From positions 19,639,740 through 19,703,739 of the forward strand of contig NC_135561.1 in the NCBI RefSeq assembly GCF_964340395.1: a stretch of 64,000 nt of DNA, in the 5' to 3' direction. Of this stretch, positions 36,227 through 49,632 are shown in pieces (within the stretch, counting starts at the first letter, position 1; every line of letters starts with the position of its first letter). The stretch comes from Glandiceps talaboti. Lineage: Eukaryota > Hemichordata > Enteropneusta > Spengelidae. The position numbers and the translations under genes are program-made. Below the pieces are notes generated by a model. The model was not told the DNA's origin. It saw only the letters and a program-made list of their open reading frames with translations, and did not search any database.

Positions 36227-38246
36227 TCAGGTGTTTATTCCATCTAATTCACTCTCATAGATACAGCTCTATCAAAATTAAGACGCTTTCCAGAAAAATA
36301 CATACACTTTGAATACATTCACAAAAAAAATGAGCCTATTCAGAGACTTTCTATCCACTTGAAACCCTGTCCTGTAACTAGTAGTCTAACTTTGTGCATG
36401 ATACATCATACAGATCAGCTAACATGATCAAAGCCAAGATACGAGATGTTACAAATTTGTCAAATTACGAGATGTACAATATATAGCACAATGACATGCG
36501 CATATTTTAATCCAAAACATAAGGAAAATGCGAATCGATGTAAGTTCTAAAGGTACATAATTTTTTTGAGAATGATTCGTATTATGTCTGTTCATATTTT
36601 GCTGGTTTTGCGTATTACTACCACACACGTAGTGTGCATGCTACAGGGCATTTTAGAAAGTTGGAATAACAATAACTCTCAGACTCGATATTACATTTTG
36701 ATAAACTGTATCATGAATTGAATGTATACTCAATTCACCATCATGGCATTTCTGTTTTCAATAATTATTGAGATGTCTCGATTGTTTTGAGGCATGCGAA
36801 AGAAATGAAAGAAACACCTGGGTAACAGAAGGGTTGATAAAGTCTATAGAGGAACATAAACAGATATTGACAGTACCAATTTTGCACTCCCTGTTGTTTT
36901 TATAAAAAGAACAAAAAGTCTGGCTAGGTTTGATCACAGATTTAACCAACTAACATGGGAGTATTAGTCATAGATTGGGAAAGGGCAGGACACTGAATGG
37001 CTGGGAGGATTTCATTTCAGGTTAACAAACTGACAAAACTGATTTTTCATTCACAGCTCTTTTCTTGAACTTCTTTGACTGCATTTTTGTAAATTCATTC
37101 ATTAGAAAGCTGAATACAAGATGTATTTCGGTCTAGCAATTTCAAGTATATGATGCTAAAATGGCTAAACCTGGAAAGTCTTAACGACAGAAAGACTCTT
37201 GAACACGTACAGAATAGCATCAAAATTGATATCTTGGTTGATATATGACAGTGCTCAAAAACTACACTACTGTGCCAAAGAAGCAACAAATTAAAAAAAA
37301 AAAAAAAAAACTATTATGACTAGAGCTGCCAGTTAGATAATTCCACTGACTTGCTGTCATTTTACCTGGTATACCTATTTGACAAGTAGCAAAAACCCGA
37401 CTCCTGTCAGATCTATTCTTGCAAGCATGCACATTTGAAGGGAATTTAAAAATGAAATTTCAGAAGAAGAAGAAAAAACCTCACAAAGTTGACGTCTTTC
37501 ATCAGACACGCACACAAAAATTTTTTACGGACTTATTTTCTGACTTTTATTTACTGTGTAAAATGGTGTATTATCCAGCACTGATAGAAACTACAACTTT
37601 AATTAGTGGCTGAAAAGAATCACAAAAAGAAACCATCACCACAAAAAACCAAACTATTAATATTAATGACGCTGCTAAATACAAACACATTGAAGAGATG
37701 TTGACCCTCTAAGACCTTTCATCTATAGCTCTTGAAAGTAAAACAAAAAGAATAAACAAGATCAGCTCGTTCGTTTGTTTGATATGGAAACCAATTTTAC
37801 ATTAACAATAACCTGGGCAAACACACATCAATGAAAATCTACATTAATTAATATCTATACTAATGTCAAAATAATGACTAAAACAGGTCACAGGTATCCG
37901 TTGAATAAACCTCTCTCTGCAACCTTGTTAGTATTTCTACAGATGTCAACAAGGTTACAATATAAACTGATTATATTGTTACATTCATACGGCTGATTGA
38001 TCAGAGTCACAAGAGGAACTATTTAACAATTCTATACAATACCTAACCCTATAGGACAATGGACATGACTTCTGTAGGATTCACCGTTCTTCCCTCGAAA
38101 AAAAAACAACAACTATCGGGATTAAAAAATGAAATCATAACACTGGTAGACAACACACAGCAAATGAAGCGTTATGTTATTTGATTAGGAAATTAAATAC
38201 TTCCTTTATATTTTGTGAAGACAATGGCTACTGGATTATGAATTAT
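36227..38246. other. Downstream flank and probable 3' UTR of 14-3-3 A (minus strand)
   Basis: Unique AT-rich sequence between the satellite and the 14-3-3 A stop codon. On the minus strand an AATAAA occurs at 37551-37546, about 0.7 kb after the stop, and an ATTAAA overlaps the stop itself. Either could end the transcript. No other gene is seen. Confidence 0.45.
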
Positions 38247-41200
38247 TTAATCTTGTTCTCCCTCCTCATCTGCTTCAGAGTTCCACAACTACAAGTGAGA
38301 AAGTACAGGAAATGTTGGGTGAGTGGCAGACCAGTGATGATGTCAATCAATGATTGTACAATGACAAGTCAGTGACTGACCAATGACAGTATTATCAGTC
38401 AGTGACAGACCAATGACAGTATTATCAGTCAGTGACAGACCAATGATAGTATTATCAGTCAGTGACAGACCAATGATAGCATTATCAATCAGTGACAGAT
38501 CAATGATAGTATTATCAATCAGTGACAGACCAATGACAGTATTATCAGTCAGTGACAGACCAATGACAGTATTATCAGTCAGTGACAGACCGATGATAGT
38601 ATTATCAGTCAGTGACAGATCAATGATAGCATTATCAATCAGTGACAGATCAATGATAGTATTATCAGTCAGTGACAGATCAATGATAGTATTATCAGCC
38701 AGTGACAGATCAATGATAGTATTATCAGCCAGTGACAGATCAATGATAGTATTAATACATCAATCAGTGATGGTTAGTATGATCAGTCAATGACAGACCA
38801 ATGGTGGTTATTAGCATCTGATTCAAAAATGAAAACCACATGGTTGACTACTTACAGTCAAGTTATCCCTGAGTAACTGCATGATTAGTGTGCTGTCCTT
38901 GTAGGAATCCTCCTTTAATGAATCTAGCATAGAAATGGCGTCATCAAATGCCTAAGAAAACACAAAAGCAGGTAACAGTCAGTGGCACTGGATAGTATGC
39001 GGTCTAGTACAAAACAGAATGGGTTTTCTAACTTCTAACGAGTCATCACATAGCAAAGGATTGAGAAAATCACATTTTGATGAGTCAGAGGAAGTTACTG
39101 AGCATCAAATTGGCTTAGCAGTCACAATGGCAGGTAGTCAATATACATCAATTTCAACATAACACAATGTGTAGACAGGACCCAACATTACAACAGAAGG
39201 AAAACTACATCACTATGTTTTGAATATTTGCAGATGAAAACATTGGTAGTAGAACTGAACACCATGACAGATTCAGTGATAACAAATATCCTTTAAGTGG
39301 TTTTATGGGTGGTGACCAGTTCAAATCTACGTGAGCTCCTCGGGTTTGTTATTGAAATTTCCATCAAAAGTGTAGTCCTAAGTTTTTCCTTATTCCCCAC
39401 TATTACTGGGGTACTCATCCATAACAAAACACATCAGTTGATACCAACAAAATTCAACCAAACATTTGAGTTAGCCTTTAGTTTGTCTTGACACTGATTA
39501 ATGATGGTAGACTTTATTATCTTAAATAGAGGAACTCAACACAAGTACAATCAATGTACAATGTAGGTAGCTTTAGCACAGCTTGTGACAGGCAAACTCG
39601 GATGGTTGAAAGAATTCCATTGTAAACTATGCAATCTTACATAATTGTATCTATTTTCCCCCTAGCGGCCAACATCGGATTAGGATTAACATTTGGGTGT
39701 TGACTGGTAGAGTAACTGAAAGAGTTATTCCAGAATAGAATAATCTGCTATTTAATCCCCATACCTCTACTAAATGGATAATAATAATCTAAGACCATGA
39801 CAGCCAAACACTGGGCTTTAACACATCTTCATTAGGCCAGCAATTACTTTAGGAATTCTATTTGCTTTACATACGACTAACATATATATTTCACATTCAG
39901 TTTGGAGTTTTTTCAAGGAATCTTGTTCTGAACTTCCTATATCACATACATGTAGCTCATCATCACAGGACCTTGTGACTGCACCCTATAAATTCTTTGA
40001 GAGACGGTACAAGTACTTACCGATTTTGCAAGTTCACAGGCCTTTGCGTGTTTATTCACAATTTCATAATAGAATACAGAGAAATTTAATGCTAAACCGA
40101 GACGAATTGGATGTGTTGGGGGAAGATCTGTGGAGCTTATTTCATATGCTTTGGAGTAGGCTTCAGAGGCTTCATCTACTATCCCTGTATACAAAAAAAA
40201 TGTTAGAGTGTGTCAGTATGTAAAAGAAAAGTTGCAAAATGTCAGAACATGGGTAGATTCTTAGTTGAAAGGACCAATTTATCTCATGAAGACTGATGGT
40301 AATTAGCAGAAATCTTCATGAAAAGCAATCTTCCATCCCAACACAACTGCATATGAATGCAGTATTCATTTCTCTTCCCCTGCTAAGCAAAAATGGTATT
40401 ATAAAATACCACCAATGGTGTTGCAGCACAACTGTACAGTGTTTAGAAATGTTTATCCATATGGTAGTCCATGCTAACAATAAGTGAATGCTGAATGACT
40501 ATCCAGTTGTCTATCCAACCATGTTGCTATCTTTATATGCTATCATTTGGCTGTTGCTATGGGCGTGGTCATGTTGTTAGATATATTTGCATACATTTTT
40601 GTATGTTTTTGTTCACTTGTGTATGAATTCCTGATATTATCTTTGCAATACACATGATCATTTGGCTTTTGCTATGGGCATGGTCTTGTTGCAAGGCATA
40701 TTTACATACATTTTTTGAATGTTTATTCAATTGTCTATTAATCCCCGTTGTTATCTTTGCAATATACATGATCATTTGGCTGTTGCTATGGGCGTGGTCT
40801 TGTTGCTGGGCACATTTGCATACATTTTTTGAATGTTCATTCATTTGCCTTTTTATTCCTGTTGTTCTCTTTGCAATACACCTGATTATTGGGTTGTTGC
40901 TATGGGCATGGTCTTGTTGCTAGGCAAATTTGCATACATTTTTAAAAATGTTTATTCAATTGTCTATTAATCCCTGTTGTTATCTTTGTGAAATACATGA
41001 CCGTTTGGCTGTTGCTATGGGCATGGTCATGGTTGCTAGGGTATTTGCATACATTTTTTTTGAATGTTTAACTCCATTGCCTACCAGATGATGTTATTTT
41101 ACCAAAATATACTGCCATTTGGTTGTTGCTAAGGGCGTGGTCATGGTCGCTAGGGCCAATTTTGTCAAAATGTGCAGAATAACACTTTCAGAAACATCTC

Positions 41201-41688
41201 ACCCAGTTTCAGACTCGGTGACCAAGTACTTTTTGAGACATAGGTTTTTGACCAAAATTGAACTTTTTTACACCTAATTTGCATATCAGTCTTGGAATCA
41301 TGGTATGCTTAATATTTCTTCGTCCATACATCCCTAGATGCATTCCCATTAAATTTCAGCCCAATTTGCTCAGTGGTTTTGGAATTATAGATTTTTAACC
41401 AAAAAGATACATTTTAGCCCTAATTTGCATATCAGTGATGGAATCATCATGTCATGAACAAATCTTACTTTACACCCCCTTAAGAATGTTCCCACCAAAT
41501 TTCGCACCAATCTGCCCAGTAGTTTCTGAGTTTAAGTTTTTTGACCAAAAATCACATTTTTTAACCCAAATCACACACCTGTGATGCGATCATTTTGATT
41601 TGAACAATTTCCCAACTAGACACCCAAGGTAATGGACCCATCAAATATCATGGCAATCGGTTCAGCGGTTTTTGACTTTAAGTTGTTT

Positions 41689-41719
<31 letters not shown>

Positions 41720-42064
41720 GACAGACAGACAGACGCCGGGCGATCCCTATAGCACTACTGAACAAGTTCAGTTGTGCTAATAAACCACACAGGTTCTTCC
41801 TGTACGACTCAAAATTAATGATAGTTCATCTAGCCATTGTACAGAACGTCCACCATATTTCAGGCTAATCTGCCCAGTAGTTTTGGAGTGTAAGGGTGTT
41901 GTTGGTTTTTTTTTGTTTGTTTTTTTGTTTTGTTTTTTTACAAAAAATCAATTTTTTAAAACCCAAAATGCACATTTCTGATTCAATCATTTTCATTTGA
42001 CCAATTTTCCATCTACACACCATAAGTTACATTCCCACCAAATAGCAAGGCAATCAGTCTAGCG

Positions 42065-42105
<41 letters not shown>

Positions 42106-45100
42106 TTTACAATGCCTATAGCACTACTGAACCTCAGTACAGTTGTGCTAAAAAGCTAAATTTCAAGCTCTGTCTTGCTACAGTTGTGGATTTCATCCTC
42201 TGATTTCTTGAATCCAATGAATAAATTGAAATAATTACGATTCATTCATGACAAGACTTGACACATACCCTGTCTGTTATCAGGAGAAGCAACTTCAGCC
42301 AAATATCGATGGTAGTCTCCTTTCATCTTCAAATAAAATACCTTGCTCTCAGCTTCCTCTGCCTTGGGGATGAGATGGTTATCTAGAAGGTTCTGTCAAA
42401 GACAAAAGTTAATGTCAATCAATATTATCACTAATAGAGAAGAAGAATAAGTGTTTCTTCACTTGGTTATCTTTCAATAGATTTGGACTTTCCTTTCTTC
42501 ATATATGAATGTACCAATTTGGAGGATTTTGTAAGAATTGAAGATTTAGACTACATGACTGGGCTATGTTGCATACTTGCTACTGTATCACCTTACTACA
42601 GAACTGTCAAGACTTTCCCAGTCCACAGTCTATCATGGAGTCACCAAGGCCCAGCCACATAGCACCTGAGGGCTCCAAGTGAGTAATTATCCATAACGGT
42701 TCAAGTCTTTACTATAGTAATTTCCCCTCTAAAGTCACACTCATTTTGTGAGTGAGACAAGGTTGAGTGATGATACAGCCTACTCATCCAATCTGTAAAA
42801 ACATGCATCTTGGGTTTGGGTCAGTCAGTCACAGGAAATTCCATTCCCAGTGGGACTTAAACCCATGACCTACTGGTGCAGAGCCTTACTGTAACCACGA
42901 CGGTACAAAACAGACTTTTATATGATTGTACATGTACATGTATATGATTAAATATCCGAGTTACAAATTATTGAGCTCAAGACCTTGAGATCCTATATAG
43001 ATAGAGAACACTAATCAATACACAATATAACATTCTTCAGATTTCTTGAAAATATTGGATAAATTTATATGCAAGATATATTGAGCTAGATGGTGGTTCA
43101 TGTTCAATAATTTTGTTACTAACAATGCAAGATTTATTTTATTCGGAGTTGCTACTATTTTTTATCTCAACTTACAAATCTTTTTATACATGTACCTGTA
43201 AAAATTTCTGAACTAAAATGTCTAGCAGCTAGCTTTTTCTGCAATATAGAATCTGATGAAGCCAGTGAATGTACATAAACCAATGACTGGCAATGGTGTG
43301 ATCACAAATAAACAATTTTTCATTTTATTTTTTTTAGCTAATTCTGTTATACCTTGAAAATAGTAAGTGGTCCACATGGACTACTGCATATTGAATTGGT
43401 GTTCCTTCACTCAAATTTAGTGGTTAGTAGACTCAAAACCCTGTATACCAAAGTGAACTGTCTATAGGTTCTACATGGACAGTCAGCAGCTGTACACACA
43501 CCTGTTTCTATTGATCATATATGAATAACTTTCATTCTAATCTCATCCATACATGGTGACAGGGGTTGCACTAAGTTTTGGAAGCGGAGGCCAGATCAGA
43601 AAAGTAGGGATTCAACCAACTACATGTATGGAATATGAAGCAAGAATAACTAATCATTGCTAATCTTTTTTTACATTCAGATATACAAACATGTATATGT
43701 TGGAATAGTGCAGTGTTCATAACCTTTCACAAAGTCAATACCCTTTTTAAAAAAGTTCATTTTCTTTCAAGTACACAAATTATAAACATAAATATTACAT
43801 GTAAAGGTAAATGGGTGACAGGTACAAACAAGTACATGTAGTTGACTGTATAGATAAGTCTGATGTTAGAATAGTCTGAGTACCACAGTGTTCACCACAT
43901 TCACTATCAGACTATCACAAATTACTTAACACAAAGTCATTACTCCCTCCTTCCAAAAAGGTTATCTTGTAGTTACATAAATATCATAAACACTGGGTAA
44001 ATATTTAAAAAGAAAATGGACATGGGTACTACTGTAGTACAGTAGGTGACAATACAGCTATAGTACTGCTAAAGGCAAATTTCCATGTTTAGTGGACAAT
44101 ACAAGTACATCTATATTTTATCTTATTAACTATCTCGTGATTAATTGACACACTGTTGAGATGACCAGAAAATAAAAACAAACACATTATAACATTTTTG
44201 AGATTGTGGTTTGACTTACATCTATAGGACTGGGTCTATTCATTCGATGATCAATTTAATTTACATTGTCTACTCTTACATGTATATCATTGTAACTTTT
44301 AAATGGTCAACAGCTGGTGACTGCCAATGACATTCCATAGTGAAGTAAATATTCAATGTTCAGTTTTTTGCTAACATATCATCCAGTAGTCAAGAGAATA
44401 TGAGAATTGAAATATTTCACCTTTACCAATGACCAGGACTGCATGTGCAGGTGTGTGTATGGTATGTGTATGTGCATGTGTCTGTGCCTGTGCCTGCATC
44501 TGTGTCTGTCAGTGTGCCCTCTTATGATAGCCAAATTGTGTTGTGAGTGAGTCAAACGATTTCTTTTGCGTTACCACATACATGTGTAGTTAGAGATAGG
44601 AAAACACCAAATTTTGGTGTGTCACTAGAAATTGTGTGCGTCAGTGGCACGTCAAATTGGCTTAGAGGGCATACTGGTGTCTGTGTATGTGTCTGTGTAT
44701 GTGTCTGTTTGTTTGTTTGTTTGTGTGTGTACATGTGTGTGTACATGTATGTGTATGTGTGTATTGCCAAGCCATACCAAAAACACTACTGAACTAACTT
44801 GATACATCATCATAGTGTGCTGACAGCTTGTAGTTGTAATATTAATCCTGTGACATAATTAATCTCAGTGTAACTGGATGTAACACTTTGTTTTGCTGTG
44901 TAATAGATAAGATTAAACTGGGTAACTTCAACTTGGTACATGTACATGTACATTGTACTTCTCTAGTATATGTGGCTATCAGTATAATATATTGTGTATC
45001 ATTGAGACTAAGACTAATGCTATGTTTCTGGCTGATACAAACACGTGAAACAGTACTTATTCCTGTCAGCGATACCAGCAAGAATCGTACACTTTTGGGT

Positions 45101-48100
45101 CTCTCAAATTTCCATAATCAGACAGTGATGGTTAGAAAATGTTAACATAAGATGACCAGAGGGATAAATGTACATGTATGTAGTGCATCAATTTTTGACA
45201 GTAGTTTTGGGTCTTGTGTATTTCATGTTTTCCTGCAGAATGTGAATGCTAACAGTCATGGATACATGTGTATACATGTACATATGAAAAGACACACACA
45301 TAACTGTACATGTATGCATGCACACATGCATGCCATGGCAGATGGACGATAGCAAATGTGCAATCCACGTTGCACATGCTCAGATGCAAAGAACTACAGA
45401 ATTGTTTGTTACACAGCTGTACTTGCTATAACTAAAACCTAATTTTTTGGTGATCATAAGGTCACCCTACAAAAGCACATGTAATGGTAACCAAGACTAG
45501 ATTACATGTATCTGTAGATACAGCCAACACGGCAGCTTGTATACCGCAGTGATCGATTATGTCTGTATCCAATGAATGATACCTCATTTCCCAGTGCAAT
45601 GTATATGAATATTAAAGATGATGGTGCAGATCTTGTAATTATGAACAAAGAACATTCCTATATCAGTTGTACTGAAAATTAGTTTAGCATTCATGAATTC
45701 TACTCTCATTTTACACTGAACTGAGTGATGTTTATTTGGCCAGCCATCATGCAAGTACACATGTACAATGTAAGAGAACTTCACGCACATCACACCTTGT
45801 CATTCCAAATGACACAAACCATAATTTTTCTGCACATTTTGTGAAACACTTTCAAGAGAGTTAAGACTAGATGGAAGGAGTCATAAAATGACAAAGTAAA
45901 AGTGTCTAGTAATTTACATAATGGTCAAAGACACGGGCCTTATTGTCTGTTGTAGGCCACGTGTGAACATACCTGTACAAACTGTAGGTGGTACACATTT
46001 AAAACTTTCACAATCAACATACATTGTACATGTAACCAAGTTTAGAAAGCCACATACACATACACATCATATACTGACTAACTGTATCGCTACCTGTATT
46101 GGCACCCAGAGAAGATATTTTTTTAGTCTTTGCACATCTGGGTTTATCATCACCATACTGTAGTTTAACTAGTTATACAAGTAATTGTTAGTGCTTACTG
46201 TATCAACTAAATCTTTCCCTCACCAAGAACAATTTTATTGTAAAAGATGATCCTTTTTCCCCACTTTGCAAAAATGCTATTTGTGAGTTTTATGATTAGA
46301 TTTTTCAAAAGGTCACTATAAAATTAGGGAGATATATTCTGCATGCCTTTCAAGAATGTCTGTTGAAAAATTTATAAAATGTCTATCTCCTTAAAAAAAT
46401 AACTGATATTTAAACCAATGAAAATGGGTATTCAAACCTCATGAGTTACAAAAGTATGATTCGAAAATGATAAAAAATGTCTGTATAAAACCCTGTATAC
46501 TGATGAGAGTGGTCTGAATATTGAGGAAGTGTGAGGGTATAAATCAGAGGGCATTGTGGGTAGAGTAGTATACAGTGGGTCAGCAGAGATAGTAAGGGTG
46601 TTTAGGTGCACAGTTTACATATTTTTACATTTCTAGATTTTCAGAAAGTAAGAAAACAGGAGAATGTATGGATCAATTGATCGATCCATTACATTAATTT
46701 ATATCGTCTGAAAACAACTACTAATTACCTTTAAAACTAAATGTATGTTTATTTAGTGTGTCAATTTAGAGATTTTATGCAATCACTATACTGATGAAAT
46801 ATTGAAAATGACCAACAGGTGCACAGTAGGGTTTTTACACTTGTCATCAATCTGATTAAAATCTGATGTGGTGACTTATATTGATTTCCTTACATTTGTA
46901 TTTACATCTATTTCTTTTATTTAGTAAGTCATTTCTTATAAATTTTGTTGTTCTACGCCACCCCTTCTACTTAGAACTTCAAATGTTCATGGTTGCAATA
47001 AATGTTTGAATATTTGACATGTTACATGGGGAGTGTGTAATTACAGACCCATTGCTCCTATTTTTGTATCCCTCTTCAGGTCAAGTTCATGCACAAGTTA
47101 CTGGCTGTGGCAAGATTAGGGTATTAACCAAAGGGGTTTGGCAGAGTTGTATCATGTGAGGCTGTCAAAATTAACTATAGTTCTGTTTACATGATGATGA
47201 TATATACTGATACCCAATTATTCATGAGGGTGGCAATTTTTCATTTAAACATATTTTTTTGTAATGACTGTCCACCACATGTGTATAAGTTGGCCTTATA
47301 ATATGTCCAATGCCCTCGTTTCCAGAAAACCTGTTGACCATGGTTGCCAGGAACTGCTGTGTCAATACATGTGTATGTCTTATAAAACATCTTAGACTTT
47401 TACAAACATTCCAATCAAATTTCAGCTCCATCCACCAAACAAATTGTAGTTTTTGAGAAACAAATTTTGTCCAACATTCACATTTGTTCGACCATGACGT
47501 CACTCATGAGATTATGACCTGAATAATTCTCCATCTACACATCTCCAGAATATACCCCCTCCAACTTTCAGCCCAATATGGCTGGTTCTGGAATTAAAGA
47601 TTTTTGACCAAAATTCACATTTTAGACCTAATTTGCATATCATTGATGGGATCATTTCATTTTATCTATACATCCCAAAGAACATCCTACCAAATTTCAG
47701 ACCAATCTGCCCAATTCTTTCTGAGTTTAACATATTTAAAGCCAAAAATCATACATTTGACCAAAATCACTCACCCATGGTACAAATAATTTTCATTTGA
47801 ACAATTTCCCACCTACACAAATACTGCAGCAATCAGTCAGGTGGTTTTTGACTAAGTCATTCAAACACACACACACCCACACATTTTACCATGCCTTTAG
47901 TACTATTGAACCTATTATATAAGTTCACTTGTACTAAAGAGATATGAGTATCAAAAATAATGCATGTGTTTATTTCTTTTGTTCTGTATTACCTGTACCT
48001 ATGGGATTGTAAAAAAGATGTCTAGAAATGAAATAACGTGTATATGTTGGCATTATTTTCTTGATAACTTACTCCATGGTGATGTACATTTTTGTATTTT

Positions 48101-49596
48101 ACGTCACATGTACTGACCCAAAATGAGGTCATGCAAATGTGAACTAGTTATCCTTCATTTCTATCAGTGATGTTTGTTTATCCAGTTTTTCAAACATGGT
48201 TGTTGTAATCTATAATACTATAATACTAAGAGTGAGTTTAGTTCAAGGGTATTTTCCAATTCCCCGATTTGGCAAAATGAATTACACAGATATGTTCACA
48301 GAACAGTTCTACATGAAATTTGTGGGAATCATTGCTGTCGACAATGCCTGTCAAGTGCTACTCATAGGAAGCGATTTGACATGCCAGTTTTAACCTAATA
48401 AAATATGTATATCCTGTGCAAAGCATAGGTTATTTTCTACTATGAGTATTTATATTTTTTTGTCATTTAAATACTGGTTCTCAAGTATGTTTGTACTCAG
48501 GTAAAATCTACCATTGTTGTCAAAGTAGTTATCTGGGTCACCATCAAAATTATATATTGACAGATATAGAATTCTACAAAATTTTCAACCATTTTCCTCT
48601 GTTGTCAAGGTTACCATACCTTTAAAAACATTGCTATTATGTGGATGCTGGCTACATTTGACAGAAGGGCTCCCTAATCCTCTCCCTACATTGTATATCT
48701 AAACAGTTATCTTTATCTACAATTGAGACCAAAATGCCACAGATTATGTGAAATCCTGTTTTGACAATGCTGCAATTTGGGTTTTCAAAAACTTCTTGTA
48801 AAAACAATGACTAGGTAAACTCGGTTCACGATGGGCAAGACAAGTTTGACAACACTGCAATTGCTTGAAAACCTACCAAATGCTGATTCACTTTTAAAAC
48901 AACTTGTTTTCGCACATACATTGTACTTTTTAATGTCCAAGTTACTCTTTGTATTACAACCAGAACTATTTATAAGCCTTTGTTATTACAATGAGTTTAA
49001 TATCAATCCTCACTACATTGTTTGTAACACTAACTATTCAATGAACAACAATAGTTCGGCAATCTTTTCATCAGCCAGTGTTTCCACTTCTTGAATATTT
49101 ACTGACTCAATGTTCCATTGGAATTTTTTTTTTACAAAAGGGCTTGGAGACAAGTACCACTGTCTCAACTTACCAGTTACAGATCAGGAGGGCAGAATCT
49201 TGGGTTCGGTACTGGGTCACCATCAAAATGTACTGGTTTGACACATAACGTGTGTATGTGGAGGTTTTTTAATACATAAAATGACGTCAATATTCATTTC
49301 AAGAGGACTTGGTGCCCCTATTACTTTGGGTTTGACACATAAAATGTAAGATTATGCACGGCAGCATACTTGTCAATGATTTTTTTTCACAATTTCATGC
49401 AAAAGCCACGGATTAGAGTAGAATTACATGTAGCTTAGCATGTTTGATAACTCATTAATTAAATCAATTTTTACTAATACATGATTTGATTAAATAAATT
49501 TTTTGATACCCAAGAAATCTGATGTTAAGAATTATCATCGTGTATAAGATAACCAATGAAAGTAATTATTTATAATTTGGTCAACCCCTCCCCCCC

Positions 49597-49632
<36 letters not shown>

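Noticed and set aside
37095-37289. Last exon of 14-3-3 A (Leu-Trp-His-Ser phrase)
   Set aside because: A chance Leu-Trp. The correct terminal exon at 38288-38247 has a good acceptor, the right phase and the acidic tail.
38383-38793. 136-codon frame of decapeptide repeats
   Set aside because: A 30-bp minisatellite inside an intron of a real gene on the other strand; the period divisible by 3 keeps the frame open.
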